A stretch of 64,000 bases of DNA from CADEFQ01 sp035433705 (lineage in GTDB: Bacteria > Pseudomonadota > Gammaproteobacteria > Steroidobacterales > Steroidobacteraceae). The notes under the pieces were generated by a model. That model saw only the letters and a list, made by a program, of their open reading frames with translations. It ran no database searches and was not told the origin of the DNA. The stretch is taken from assembly GCA_035433705.1 (NCBI GenBank), contig DAORVK010000012.1, positions 1 to 64,000 on the forward strand. The letters run 5' to 3'. Made by a program: the position numbers and the translations under genes. Positions 1-8,515 of this stretch are shown here, in pieces; position 1 is the first letter of the stretch; each line of letters opens with the position of its first letter.

Positions 1-7
1 TTGCCCC

Positions 8-748
8 ATGCCCGTCGTCATCGTCTCGATCATCCTGCAGGCATTGCTGATCGTCCACTGCATCAAGACCGGCCGGAACCAGATCTGGATCTGGGTCATC
101 GCGCTGCTGTCGTTTGCCGGGATTCTCGCCTATGTGGCCGTCGAGCTTGTCCCCGACCTCCTGCGTAGCCGCACGGCGCAGCGCACCGCACGCGGCGTGA
201 CGCGCGCGCTCGACCCGGGGCGCAGTCTGCGCGACGCAGCCCACCGCGCGCAGATGTCGGGAGATGCCGCCTCGCGGCAAGTCTGGGCCGATGAGCTCGC
301 AAAGCAGGGTCGCCACGCCGAGGCGATCGAGGTCTATCGCTCCGCCCTCACCGGCCTCTATGAGTTCGACCCGCAGATCATGCTCGGACTCGCAGGCGTG
401 CAGTTCGCAAGCGGCGACCCGGCCGCAGCGCGCACCACACTCGAACTGCTCATCGAAAAGAATCCCGATTTCATCAGCCCGGACGGACATCTGCTCTACG
501 CGCGCGCAGTCGAAGCCGTCGGCGACACGCCGAAGGCGCTGGAGGAATACGCTGCGCTCGCGAGCAGCTACCCCGGCGCTGAAGCGACGGTGCGCTATGC
601 CGCCCTGCTTCGCAAGGCAGGGAGCAGTGACGAGGCAGCCCGGGTACTGCGCGAACTTCTCGACCAGGCGCGCATCGCGCCCGCACACTACCGGCGCACG
701 CAAAAGGAATGGCTCGCCACGGCTGAACGCGATGCGGGCAGCCGCTAG
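8..748 (+). CDS. Membrane-anchored tetratricopeptide-repeat protein
   Basis: 246 residues. Two hydrophobic stretches lie at the N-terminus (about residues 2-17 and 27-48), so the protein is probably an inner-membrane anchor. The rest is a helical, alanine/leucine-rich domain with TPR-like periodicity (about 85-235, for example AEAIEVYRSALTG and ALEEYAALASSYPG). TPR domains usually scaffold protein complexes; no catalytic motif is visible. The frame is open up to the window edge, so the true start could lie upstream of the ATG at 8. Its stop codon overlaps that of the convergent agmatine deiminase gene in a CTAG tetranucleotide (745-748). The specific role is unknown. Confidence 0.7.
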   Translation: MPVVIVSIILQALLIVHCIKTGRNQIWIWVIALLSFAGILAYVAVELVPDLLRSRTAQRTARGVTRALDPGRSLRDAAHRAQMSGDAASRQVWADELAKQGRHAEAIEVYRSALTGLYEFDPQIMLGLAGVQFASGDPAAARTTLELLIEKNPDFISPDGHLLYARAVEAVGDTPKALEEYAALASSYPGAEATVRYAALLRKAGSSDEAARVLRELLDQARIAPAHYRRTQKEWLATAERDAGSR

Positions 749-1485
749 TCCTGCCGCGTGGCTCGCCCCCCGGTGGGCACCTGCTGAGTGATGCAGTGGA
801 TGTTGCCGCCGCCGAGCAGGATCTCGCGCGCCGGCACACCGACGACTTTGCGACCCGGGAAAAGCGCCGCAATCCGTCGCAGCGCCGCGCGATCGGTACG
901 CGCATCGAGCAGCGGCACGACCACGCCGCGATTGGCAATATAGAAGTTCACGTAGCTGCCCGCGAGGCGCTCGCCAGCCCTGCGCGCCTTGGCGCCATCG
1001 CGGGTGAGCACGCCGCGTGCTTCGCGCGCGCTCATGCGCAGCGGGCCGGGCATCGGCAGCTTGCGCACGGCGAGGCGCCGGCCTTGCGCGTCACGCGCAT
1101 CGTGCAGGCGCTCCCACGCATCGCGCGAGATCCGGTATTGCGGATCGCGTCGTGAGTCGGTCCAGGTGAGCGCCACTTCGCCGGGGCGCACGAAACACGC
1201 CAGATTGTCGATGTGGCCGTCAGTCTCGTCGTTGAACACGCCCTCGCCGAGCCATATCACGGCGCTGACACCGAGCCACGCCTTGAACTCCGCTTCGAGT
1301 TGCTCGCGCGACAGTCCCGGGTTGCGATTGCCGTTCAGCACGCACTGTTCGGTCACGAGCAGTGTCCCCCCGCCGTCCACGTGGATGGCACCGCCCTCAT
1401 TGACAATCGTGGCGCGATACCGATCGGTGCGCTCGACCTCGAGCACCTTGCGCGCCACGAGATCGTCCTGGTCCCAGGGGAAATA
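745..1485 (-). CDS. aguA: Agmatine deiminase (5' end lost in an assembly gap)
   Basis: The visible 246 residues are the C-terminal two thirds of an agmatine deiminase, which hydrolyses agmatine to N-carbamoylputrescine and ammonia. Family hallmarks are present: NEGGAIHVDGGG near the gap, the histidine motif DGHIDNLACF, and the C-terminal catalytic-cysteine motif GGGNIHCITQQ. Family members are about 345-370 residues, so roughly 100 residues and the start codon fall in the 100-N gap at 1486-1585. It is transcribed away from icd, so a divergent promoter is probably also missing. The enzyme fits the strong polyamine theme of the window. A peptidyl-arginine deiminase annotation would be the same fold, but the motif set favours agmatine deiminase. 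Confidence 0.88.
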   Translation of the reverse strand, partial: YFPWDQDDLVARKVLEVERTDRYRATIVNEGGAIHVDGGGTLLVTEQCVLNGNRNPGLSREQLEAEFKAWLGVSAVIWLGEGVFNDETDGHIDNLACFVRPGEVALTWTDSRRDPQYRISRDAWERLHDARDAQGRRLAVRKLPMPGPLRMSAREARGVLTRDGAKARRAGERLAGSYVNFYIANRGVVVPLLDARTDRAALRRIAALFPGRKVVGVPAREILLGGGNIHCITQQVPTGGRATRQD

Positions 1486-1585
1486 NNNNNNNNNNNNNNN
1501 NNNNNNNNNNNNNNNNNNNNNNNNNNNNNNNNNNNNNNNNNNNNNNNNNNNNNNNNNNNNNNNNNNNNNNNNNNNNNNNNNNNNN
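1486..1585. other. Assembly gap (100 N)
   Basis: Exactly 100 N, the conventional placeholder for a gap of unknown size. It hides about 100 N-terminal residues of the deiminase, the intergenic region and the first few residues of Icd. The real gap is therefore probably at least 300-400 bp. Confidence 0.99.
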
Positions 1586-2884
1586 GCCCCGTCTCTCAAG
1601 ATCATCCCGCCCGCCGGCGGCGAGAAAATCACGATTCGCAACGGCAAGCTTGCAGTTCCCGACCAGCCGGTCATTCCGTTCATCGAGGGCGACGGCACAG
1701 GTCCCGATATCTGGCGGGCGAGCGTGCGCGTGCTCGACGCGGCGGTCGCCAAGGCGTATGGCGGCAAGCGCCGCATCCATTGGCTCGAAGTTTACGCGGG
1801 CGAGAAGTCGAACAAACTGTTCAACACCTGGCTCCCCGACGAGAGCGTGGCGGCCTGCCGTGAGTATCTCGTCTCGATCAAGGGCCCGCTCACGACGCCG
1901 GTCGGCGGCGGCATTCGCTCGCTCAACGTGGCGCTGCGCCAGTTGCTCGACCTGTATGTGTGCCTGCGCCCGGTGCAGTGGTTCAAAGGGGTGCCCTCCC
2001 CCGTGAAGAACCCCGGCAAAGTGAACATGGTGATCTTTCGCGAGAACACGGAGGACATCTACGCCGGCATCGAATTCGAACAGGGCAGCGACGAGAACCG
2101 CAAGTTCATGGAACTGTTCAAGCAGGCCTTCCCGAAGGCCTACGCGAAGATCCGCTTCCCGGATACTTCGGGCATCGGCATCAAGCCCGTGTCGCAGGAA
2201 GGCACCGAGCGGCTGTTCCGCGCCGCCGTCGAGTACGCGGTGGCAAACAGGCGCAAGAGCGTGACCATCGTGCACAAGGGCAACATCCAGAAGTACACCG
2301 AGGGCGCGTTCCGCAACTGGAGCTACGCGCTCGCCGAGCGCGAATTTGGCGCCCAGGTCTACACGTGGGAACAATGGGAGCGCACGAAGGCCAAGAGCGG
2401 CGAGAAAGCCGCGAATGACGAGCAGGACGCCGCGAAGAAGTCCGGCAAGGTCATCATCAAGGACGCGATTGCCGACATTACCCTGCAGCAGGTACTCACG
2501 CGTCCCGACGAATTCGATGTGCTTGCCACCTGCAACCTGAACGGCGATTACCTCTCCGACGCGCTCGCCGCGCAAGTGGGTGGCATCGGCATCGCGCCGG
2601 GCGCCAACATCAACTACGTGACCGGTCATGCCGTGTTCGAGGCCACGCACGGCACCGCGCCGAAGTACGCCAACCTCGACAAGGTGAACCCGGGTTCGGT
2701 GATCCTCTCGGGTGAGATGATGCTGCGCTACATGGGCTGGACCGAAGCGGCCGATGCGATCCTCGGCGCGATGGACCGTACCATCGCCCAGAAGACCGTC
2801 ACGTACGATTTTGCACGCCTGATGGAGGGCGCCACCGAGGTGAAGTGCAGCGAGTTTGCCGACGCGCTGATCAAGAACCTCTGA
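1586..2884 (+). CDS. icd: NADP-dependent isocitrate dehydrogenase (first residues in gap)
   Basis: TCA-cycle enzyme that oxidatively decarboxylates isocitrate to 2-oxoglutarate with NADP+. 432 residues are visible and only a handful of N-terminal residues are missing, because the sequence aligns with E. coli Icd from just after its start. Conserved blocks include IEGDGTGPDI, IKGPLTTPVGGGIRSLNVALR, RENTEDIYAGIE, VHKGNIQKYTEGAF, NLNGDYLSDALAAQVGG and FEATHGTAPKYA. The serine that AceK phosphorylates in enteric Icd is present in the GIRSLN motif (codon 1919-1921). A short insertion rich in Lys/Glu/Ala (about 2386-2445) lies before the KVIIKDAIAD motif. The gene is followed 20 bp later by aceK, so kinase and substrate are co-encoded. 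Confidence 0.97.
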   Translation, partial: APSLKIIPPAGGEKITIRNGKLAVPDQPVIPFIEGDGTGPDIWRASVRVLDAAVAKAYGGKRRIHWLEVYAGEKSNKLFNTWLPDESVAACREYLVSIKGPLTTPVGGGIRSLNVALRQLLDLYVCLRPVQWFKGVPSPVKNPGKVNMVIFRENTEDIYAGIEFEQGSDENRKFMELFKQAFPKAYAKIRFPDTSGIGIKPVSQEGTERLFRAAVEYAVANRRKSVTIVHKGNIQKYTEGAFRNWSYALAEREFGAQVYTWEQWERTKAKSGEKAANDEQDAAKKSGKVIIKDAIADITLQQVLTRPDEFDVLATCNLNGDYLSDALAAQVGGIGIAPGANINYVTGHAVFEATHGTAPKYANLDKVNPGSVILSGEMMLRYMGWTEAADAILGAMDRTIAQKTVTYDFARLMEGATEVKCSEFADALIKNL

Positions 2885-2904
2885 GTGACTGTGGAACGCC
2901 CCGC

Positions 2905-4635
2905 GTGACCGCGGACACCGCGTTGGCTGAAGGCTGCGCGCGGCACATTGCCGGCGCATTCGCCGACTACAACGCGGAGTTTCGCGCGATCACGCGGCGC
3001 GCGCCGCAGCGCTTCGATGCGCGTGACTGGCGGGGCAGCCAACGCGACGCGGTCGAGCGGATCGAGCTTTACGACCGGTGGGTCGATCAGGCGATCGCCG
3101 AGCTGCGTCTGAGACTCGGCGATCGCGCGCTCGATCGTCCCCTGTGGCAGGAGATCCGCGCGCGTTTCGCGGTACAGATCGAAGGCCTGCCCGATCCGGA
3201 ATTCAACAAGACCTATTTCAGCTCGATCACGCGCCGGCTGTACGGCACTGTGGGCGTCGCTGCAGAACTGGAATTCGTCGCGACCGACCTCGATCCACTC
3301 GCCAGCGTCACGAGTGAAGTCGTGACGAACCGCTACCAGCACCGCGGCTCACTGCCCTTGCTCGTTGATGACCTGCTGGGCGACCTGCGCTTCCGTTCAC
3401 CGTGGAAGGATTTCGACCGCAGCGTCGCGCACGTCGCCGCGGAGGTGGGCGCGCACCTCGCCGCACTGGGCGAACGGCGCGCATTGACGCGGATCGACAT
3501 GATCCGGCCCGTGTTCTACCAGATGACGCGCGCCTTTCTCGTCGGCCGCATGACCGGCCGCGGCTTCACGGCACCCCTCGTGATAGCGCTCAAGAACACC
3601 GAGAGCGGCCTGCACGTCGACGCCGTGCTGCTCGCCGAGGCCGACGTCAGCATCGTATTCGGTTTTACGCGCTCGTACTTTCACGCCGATCTCGATCGTG
3701 TCGGCGAGGCAGTCGTGTTCCTGAAGTCGCTCCTGCCGCGCAAACCGGTCAGCGAGCTGTTCACCGTGCTCGGGCGGGCCAAGCAGGGCAAGACCGAGCG
3801 CTACCGCGAGCTGCTGCATCACATGGATCAGACGACCGACCGGTTCGTGCACGCCGCAGGCGAGCGCGGCCTCGTGATGGTGTGCTTCACGCTGCCCTCC
3901 TTCGACGTCGTCTTCAAGGTGATCCGCGACCGCTTCGCCTACCCCAAGACCGTACTGCGCGAGGAAGTGCTCGCGAAATACAGTTACGTTTTCAAGCACG
4001 ACCGCGCAGGGCGCCTCGTCGATGCGCAGGAATTCAAGCGCCTGCAGTTTCCCCGTGCGCGCTTCGCGCCGGAACTGCTCGAGGAACTCGCCGCCGAAAC
4101 TGCCAACACCGTGCACATCGACGGCGACGACGTGATTCTCGATCACCTCTACATCGAGCGGCGCATGACGCCACTGAACCTCTACCTGCGCTCGGCCTCA
4201 CCCGAGCAGGCCGAACTCGCGGTGCTCGACTACGGGCAGGCGATCCGCGACCTTGCCTACACGAACATCTTCGCAGGCGACCTGCTGCTCAAGAACTTCG
4301 GCGTCACCCGTCACGGCCGCGTGATCTTCTACGATTACGACGAGCTCTGCCGGGTGACCGATTGCCGCTTCCGCGAGCTGCCGCAGGCCACGAACGACGA
4401 AGACGAGATGCGGGCCGAAAGCTGGTTCTATGTCGCCGACAGCGACGTGTTTCCGGAGACCTTCATCAATTTCCTGGCTTTTGACGACGCGCAGCGCGCC
4501 GCGTTCATGCGGGTGCACGGCGAGATTCTCACGGCCACCTTCTGGCGGGGCGTGCAGCAGCGGCACGCCGAAGGCGAGCTGATGGAAGTACTGCCTTACC
4601 ACATGCACCGCGTGCGGGTGGCGAGCAGCGCCTAG
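2905..4635 (+). CDS. aceK: Isocitrate dehydrogenase kinase/phosphatase
   Basis: Bifunctional kinase/phosphatase that inactivates Icd by phosphorylating its active-site serine and reactivates it, diverting isocitrate to the glyoxylate shunt. 576 residues, matching the usual size (about 578). The C-terminal kinase core is clear: NTESGLHVDAVLL, the catalytic loop DYGQAIRDLAYTNIF, KNFGVTRHGRVIFYDYDEL. The frame is open from 2845, but that would run into icd. The GTG at 2905 gives the expected N-terminus, with a GTGGAA ribosome-binding sequence 7-12 bp upstream. In enterics aceK is in the aceBAK operon; here it sits 20 bp after icd. No aceA or aceB is in the window. Its TAG stop overlaps the stop of the convergent gene (CTAG, 4632-4635). 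Confidence 0.95.
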   Translation: MTADTALAEGCARHIAGAFADYNAEFRAITRRAPQRFDARDWRGSQRDAVERIELYDRWVDQAIAELRLRLGDRALDRPLWQEIRARFAVQIEGLPDPEFNKTYFSSITRRLYGTVGVAAELEFVATDLDPLASVTSEVVTNRYQHRGSLPLLVDDLLGDLRFRSPWKDFDRSVAHVAAEVGAHLAALGERRALTRIDMIRPVFYQMTRAFLVGRMTGRGFTAPLVIALKNTESGLHVDAVLLAEADVSIVFGFTRSYFHADLDRVGEAVVFLKSLLPRKPVSELFTVLGRAKQGKTERYRELLHHMDQTTDRFVHAAGERGLVMVCFTLPSFDVVFKVIRDRFAYPKTVLREEVLAKYSYVFKHDRAGRLVDAQEFKRLQFPRARFAPELLEELAAETANTVHIDGDDVILDHLYIERRMTPLNLYLRSASPEQAELAVLDYGQAIRDLAYTNIFAGDLLLKNFGVTRHGRVIFYDYDELCRVTDCRFRELPQATNDEDEMRAESWFYVADSDVFPETFINFLAFDDAQRAAFMRVHGEILTATFWRGVQQRHAEGELMEVLPYHMHRVRVASSA

Positions 4636-5285
4636 GCTTCGGCGTCGAGTCGGGCGGGATCGATGCCAAGTTCGGTGCCGACGCTGCGCAGCAGACCCGG
4701 CGCGAAGAACTCCGGGTGCAGTTCCTCGCTCGCAAGGAGGTGGGCGTAGTAGACGATCGCCGCCGCGCGCGACGATGTGGTACGGAACTGTCGCCAGCCG
4801 CGCAACACTTCCGCGACCGGCTGCGGCAGGCGCCAGTCACTGATGAGCTGTTCAGTGAATTGCAGCTGATGACGCGCACAAAGCTCCGCGCGCGAAGGCA
4901 CATCGAGACGCACGTGCGTCGTTAATTCGGCAAGTGCGAGCGAGCGCAGTGCGCAGGCTTCCCCGGCGCGGTGCAGGAGGCCCGCGACTCCGACTATCCC
5001 GGCCGGCTCTCCCAGGACCCGTGCAACCGCCAGCGCCTTGCGGCGTGTCGTGAGTGCGCTGTCGAGCAACAGCGACGCCTCCCGATCGCGACCCTTCACC
5101 ACGAACAGCGCCTCTGCGACCTCGCGTGCCGCACACTCGTCGGGATCACCCTGCAGAAGCCTGTCGAGCGCCGCGGGTCGCGCCGGTACCCACAGCCCCT
5201 CCGAAGCAAAACCGCTGAGCAGCGATTCGCGCAGTGCGAGCGGCGCCGGCTCCGCGACCGCTGCCCTCGCCGAACGATTGAACAT
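4632..5285 (-). CDS. HDOD-like domain protein
   Basis: 217 residues, soluble and alpha-helical. The middle and end (about residues 95-190: GLLHRAGEACALRSLALAE, ARHQLQFTEQLISDWRLP, AAIVYYAHLLASE) resemble the HDOD domain, a non-catalytic relative of HD phosphohydrolases found in bacterial signalling proteins. No intact metal-binding HD pair is obvious. The gene is convergent with aceK and shares four stop-codon bases with it. The ATG at 5285 follows an 86-bp non-coding stretch that must carry its promoter. Its partner and signal are unknown; the HDOD assignment is from motif feel rather than an alignment. Confidence 0.6.
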   Translation of the reverse strand: MFNRSARAAVAEPAPLALRESLLSGFASEGLWVPARPAALDRLLQGDPDECAAREVAEALFVVKGRDREASLLLDSALTTRRKALAVARVLGEPAGIVGVAGLLHRAGEACALRSLALAELTTHVRLDVPSRAELCARHQLQFTEQLISDWRLPQPVAEVLRGWRQFRTTSSRAAAIVYYAHLLASEELHPEFFAPGLLRSVGTELGIDPARLDAEA

Positions 5286-5371
5286 AAGCCCTTGTCCCGA
5301 AGTTCTTCAGGACTATCTGGCAATGCCGGAGGAAAAGTGTAAAGCGGGGCTGTATGAAACCGCAGAGCGGC

Positions 5372-6544
5372 TCACGCTTCCGCGATCGTGAGCGCCCGCT
5401 CGATGTCCGCTGAAAGGTCGTCTGGGTCTTCGAGCCCGATGGACAGGCGCACTGTACCGTCAGCGACAGCAGAGACCGCGAGCTGCGCGGCCGTGAGGTC
5501 GCGAGCCTTCAGCATCTGCGGCGCCATCACGAGCGATTCGGTCGAGCCGAGACTCGCCGTCCTGGCGAAGAGCGTGAGCCCCTCGGCGAAGCGGCGCCCC
5601 GTCTCGGCGCCACCACGCAGGTCGAAGCTCACGATCGTGCCGAATTCACGCATCTGCGCGCGTGCGAGCGCGTGCTGCGGATGAGACGGCAACCCGGGAT
5701 AGTGGACGCGCGACACCGCCCGGTGAGCAGCGAGGCGCTGCGCGATGTCCAGGGCGTGCGCACTCTGCTCGCGATAGCGCACGAAATAGGTCCTGAGACC
5801 GCGCTGGATCAGGAATGCCGCATGCGGATCGAGCACGCCGCCCAGAACCGGGAACTCGGCGCGCAACGGCCGCAGCAGCTCGCTGCGCGCGATCACCGCT
5901 CCGCCCATCACGTCGCCCGCACCCGAGGCGTACTTCGTCAGGCTGTGCAGGAAGTAATCGACCTCGAACTCTCCATGTTGATGGAGCCCGGCGAAGGTGT
6001 TGTCCATCACGGTCGCAGCGCCGTGACGGCGCGCGAGGCGCGTGATGGCTGCGATGTCCGCGATCTTCGTGATCGGGTTGGTCGGCGATTCGAAGATCAC
6101 GAGCCTGGTCGCCGTGGTCGCAAATGCATGTTCGATTCCGGTCAGATCCTCGATGGACAGCATCGTGTGCGTCACACCGAAACGCGCGAGAAGACGCCGG
6201 ATGATCTGCCGGGTCGGGCCATAGGTCTCGACGAAGCACAGCACATGATCGCCCTGCTTCGTGAGCCCGAGCAGCGTCTGCGCAATCACGTTGACACCAG
6301 ATGAGGTGACGAGACAGTCGTCGCGGTCCTGCAGCGAGGCGAGCGTCAGCTCGAGTTGGCGCGTCGTCGGGTTCGAGGTGCGCAGGTAGTAGAAGCCGGG
6401 CCGCTCGCCGCGCAGGCTGCGCACGGTCTCCTCAACCGAATCGAACTCGAACTTCACGGTCTGGTAGATCGGGGCGATGACCGGGTGGTTGTCCGGCGGA
6501 ACCGGCACGTCTGGTGGATGATTGACGCGAGTCTGCTTCTTCAT
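5372..6544 (-). CDS. Cys/Met-metabolism PLP enzyme (cystathionine gamma-synthase/lyase family)
   Basis: 390 residues, full length for the trans-sulfuration family. The PLP lysine is K204 in HSLTKYASGAGD. The PLP-ring aspartate is D181 (VMDNTFAG), and the N-terminal YYLRTSNPTTRQLE motif contributes active-site residues from the neighbouring subunit. Family members include cystathionine gamma-synthase, cystathionine beta/gamma-lyases, O-acetylhomoserine sulfhydrylase and methionine gamma-lyase; the sequence alone does not decide between them. It overlaps the upstream nitrilase by 4 bp (start ATG 6544, upstream stop at 6541). The operon with an omega-amidase-like enzyme and a methionine/glutamine-type aminotransferase points to sulfur amino-acid metabolism or methionine salvage. 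Confidence 0.85.
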   Translation of the reverse strand: MKKQTRVNHPPDVPVPPDNHPVIAPIYQTVKFEFDSVEETVRSLRGERPGFYYLRTSNPTTRQLELTLASLQDRDDCLVTSSGVNVIAQTLLGLTKQGDHVLCFVETYGPTRQIIRRLLARFGVTHTMLSIEDLTGIEHAFATTATRLVIFESPTNPITKIADIAAITRLARRHGAATVMDNTFAGLHQHGEFEVDYFLHSLTKYASGAGDVMGGAVIARSELLRPLRAEFPVLGGVLDPHAAFLIQRGLRTYFVRYREQSAHALDIAQRLAAHRAVSRVHYPGLPSHPQHALARAQMREFGTIVSFDLRGGAETGRRFAEGLTLFARTASLGSTESLVMAPQMLKARDLTAAQLAVSAVADGTVRLSIGLEDPDDLSADIERALTIAEA

Positions 6545-7326
6545 GTGTTCCTCGCGGGGCCGAACGAGAACTCGTCGGCGTCGAGCGCGACCGGAAAGCG
6601 CTGCCGCAGTTCGCGCAGCGCGCCGAGATCCAGGGCAACTGTTTCGACGCCAGCCGCATCGCCAAGTTCGACGACGGAACGGCCGAGGGCATCGAGCGCA
6701 ACGCTACCGCCGGCGTGCGCGACGCCGTTACCGTCCTCGCCGACCCGGTTCACGCCGATCACGCAGGCCTGGTTCTCGATCGCGCGGGCGCGCAGCAGCT
6801 GCGGCCAGGCGTAATGACGGGCTGCCGGCCAGTTGGCGACATACACCAGAATGTCGTAGTCGTAGCGCGGGCGTCGCCGGCTCCAGACCGGAAAACGCAG
6901 GTCGTAGCAGATGAGCGGGGCGATGCGTGCCCCGCGCCAGCTCACGAGCAGGGGTTCGAGCCCCGCCGCGTAACACTCCTGTTCGCCACCCATCCGGAAG
7001 AGGTGCCGCTTGTCATAGTGCGCCAGTGTGCCGTCGGGGGTTGCCCAGAGTGCGCGATTGTGCACGCCTGCCCCGTCGCGGATGAAGGCGCTGCCGAGTA
7101 CCGCGGCGTCGAGATGCCGGGCCTGCGCGCACAGCCACTCGCAGGTGGCACCCCCCATGAATTCAGCGCTTGCACCACCCTGCATATCGAAGCCCGTGGT
7201 GAAGGTCTCCGGAAGCACGGCGAGGTCAGTGGCGCCGGCGAGCGGCGCGAGCAGCCGGGCCATGCGCTGCCGGTTGGCCGAGGGATTCGCCCAGTCGAGC
7301 GGGGTCTGCACGAGGGTCACGCGCAT
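6541..7326 (-). CDS. Carbon-nitrogen hydrolase, omega-amidase-like (YafV/NIT2 type)
   Basis: 261 residues of the nitrilase superfamily. The catalytic triad is Glu40 (LPETF), Lys106 (YDKRHLF) and Cys140 (LICYDLRFPVW). The sequence pattern (GGATCEWL, FRMGGEQECYAAG, YVANWPAAR) matches the YafV/Nit2 omega-amidase branch. That branch hydrolyses 2-oxoglutaramate or 2-oxosuccinamate, the deamidation step after glutamine or asparagine transamination. The aminotransferase gene begins its stop only 9 bp upstream, and pairing of a KYAT/GTK-type aminotransferase with an omega-amidase is the known glutamine-transaminase/omega-amidase pathway. Substrate is inferred from family and context. Confidence 0.85.
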   Translation of the reverse strand: MRVTLVQTPLDWANPSANRQRMARLLAPLAGATDLAVLPETFTTGFDMQGGASAEFMGGATCEWLCAQARHLDAAVLGSAFIRDGAGVHNRALWATPDGTLAHYDKRHLFRMGGEQECYAAGLEPLLVSWRGARIAPLICYDLRFPVWSRRRPRYDYDILVYVANWPAARHYAWPQLLRARAIENQACVIGVNRVGEDGNGVAHAGGSVALDALGRSVVELGDAAGVETVALDLGALRELRQRFPVALDADEFSFGPARNT

Positions 7327-7335
7327 AGGCGCAGT

Positions 7336-8502
7336 CTACCTCGTCGCGCGGGCGGCGAACGCGCGCAGGCGCTGCGCGGCTGCGTCGAGCGTCGCATCGT
7401 CCTTCGCGAAGCACACACGCACGAACGGCAAATGGGGCGGATTGCGATAGAAGGGCGACAGCGGAATCGTTGCCACCCCGCCTGCCTCGAGCAGCCGCTG
7501 CGCGAACTCGAGGTCGCCCATACCGGGTGCAATCGCCGAGTAGTCGAGCAACTGGAAGTAGGTACCCTCGGCAGCTTGCAGCCGCAACCCGCTGCCTTCG
7601 AGCGCGCGCAAGAGCCTGTCGCGCTTGCCCTGGAAAAAAGCCGCGAGGCCTTGCCAGCATTCGGGGTGGCGCGGGAGATAGTGCGCGATGGCAGCCTGCA
7701 GCGGCGCGGCGATGCTGAAGGTGTTGAACTGGTGAACCTTGCGCAACCCGGTCGTCAGCGCAGGTGGCGCAACGCAATACCCCGTGCGCCAGCCGGTCGC
7801 GTGCAGGGTCTTGCCGAAGGAGTACACGACGAAGCTCTTTGCCCGCAGTTCTGCGTGCGCGAGCGCGGACTCATGCCGTCGGCCATCGAAGATGACGTGC
7901 TCGTACACCTCGTCGGCCAGGAGCAGGATCGGGCGAGCGCGCAGCAGCTCCGCCAGCGCGTCGAGGTCACCCGCGCAAGCCACCGTGCACGCGGGGTTCA
8001 GCGGCGTGTTCACGATCACGAGTCGCGTACGCGGCGTGATGGCTGCCCGCACGCGGTCCCAGTCGTAGCGAAACTGCGGCGGCGCGAGCGGAACATGCAC
8101 TGCGCGTCCGCCGGCGAGCCGGATTGCGGGGTCGTAGGAATCGTATGCCGGGTCGAAGACGATCGCCTCGTCACCCGGACCGATCACTGCCTGAATGGCC
8201 GAGTAGATCGCCTCGGTCGCGCCACAGGTCACGGTGATTTCCGCGAGTGGGTCGACGCCAATGCCACGGCTCTCGCGCAACTTGGCGGCAATTGCCTCGC
8301 GCAGCGGCAGCGAGCCTTCCATCGGCGCGTACTGGTTGTGGCCGGCAGCCACCGCTGTGGCGAGTGCGTCGGCGAGCCTCGTGTCAATCGGATAGTCGGG
8401 AAAGCCCTGACCGATGTTCAGCGCACCGAGTTCGGCGGCACGGCGCGACATGACAGTGAAGATCGTCGTGCCGACATCGGGCAGCTTGTCCGCATGCATC
8501 AT
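7336..8502 (-). CDS. Class I/II PLP aminotransferase (YbdL/KYAT-like)
   Basis: 388 residues. The PLP lysine is K231 in VYSFGKTLHATGWRTGYC, with NTPLNP and ADEVYEHV typical of aminotransferase subgroup I gamma. The N-terminus (GTTIFTVMSRRAAELGALNIGQG) matches YbdL-type methionine aminotransferases and kynurenine aminotransferase/glutamine transaminase K. The frame is open to 8637 inside the next gene. The ATG at 8502 (or 8499) is chosen because it starts just downstream of the ppgK-like stop (8516). Likely role: transamination of methionine, glutamine or an aromatic amino acid with a 2-oxo acid, with the adjacent omega-amidase pulling the reaction when glutamine is the donor. Confidence 0.87.
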   Translation of the reverse strand: MMHADKLPDVGTTIFTVMSRRAAELGALNIGQGFPDYPIDTRLADALATAVAAGHNQYAPMEGSLPLREAIAAKLRESRGIGVDPLAEITVTCGATEAIYSAIQAVIGPGDEAIVFDPAYDSYDPAIRLAGGRAVHVPLAPPQFRYDWDRVRAAITPRTRLVIVNTPLNPACTVACAGDLDALAELLRARPILLLADEVYEHVIFDGRRHESALAHAELRAKSFVVYSFGKTLHATGWRTGYCVAPPALTTGLRKVHQFNTFSIAAPLQAAIAHYLPRHPECWQGLAAFFQGKRDRLLRALEGSGLRLQAAEGTYFQLLDYSAIAPGMGDLEFAQRLLEAGGVATIPLSPFYRNPPHLPFVRVCFAKDDATLDAAAQRLRAFAARATR

Positions 8503-8515
8503 GCCATCACGTGCG

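Noticed and set aside
989..1776. Long open frames that read through the N run at 1486-1585 on both strands
   Set aside because: They join unrelated genes across a placeholder. The real genes are agmatine deiminase (minus, left side) and icd (plus, right side).
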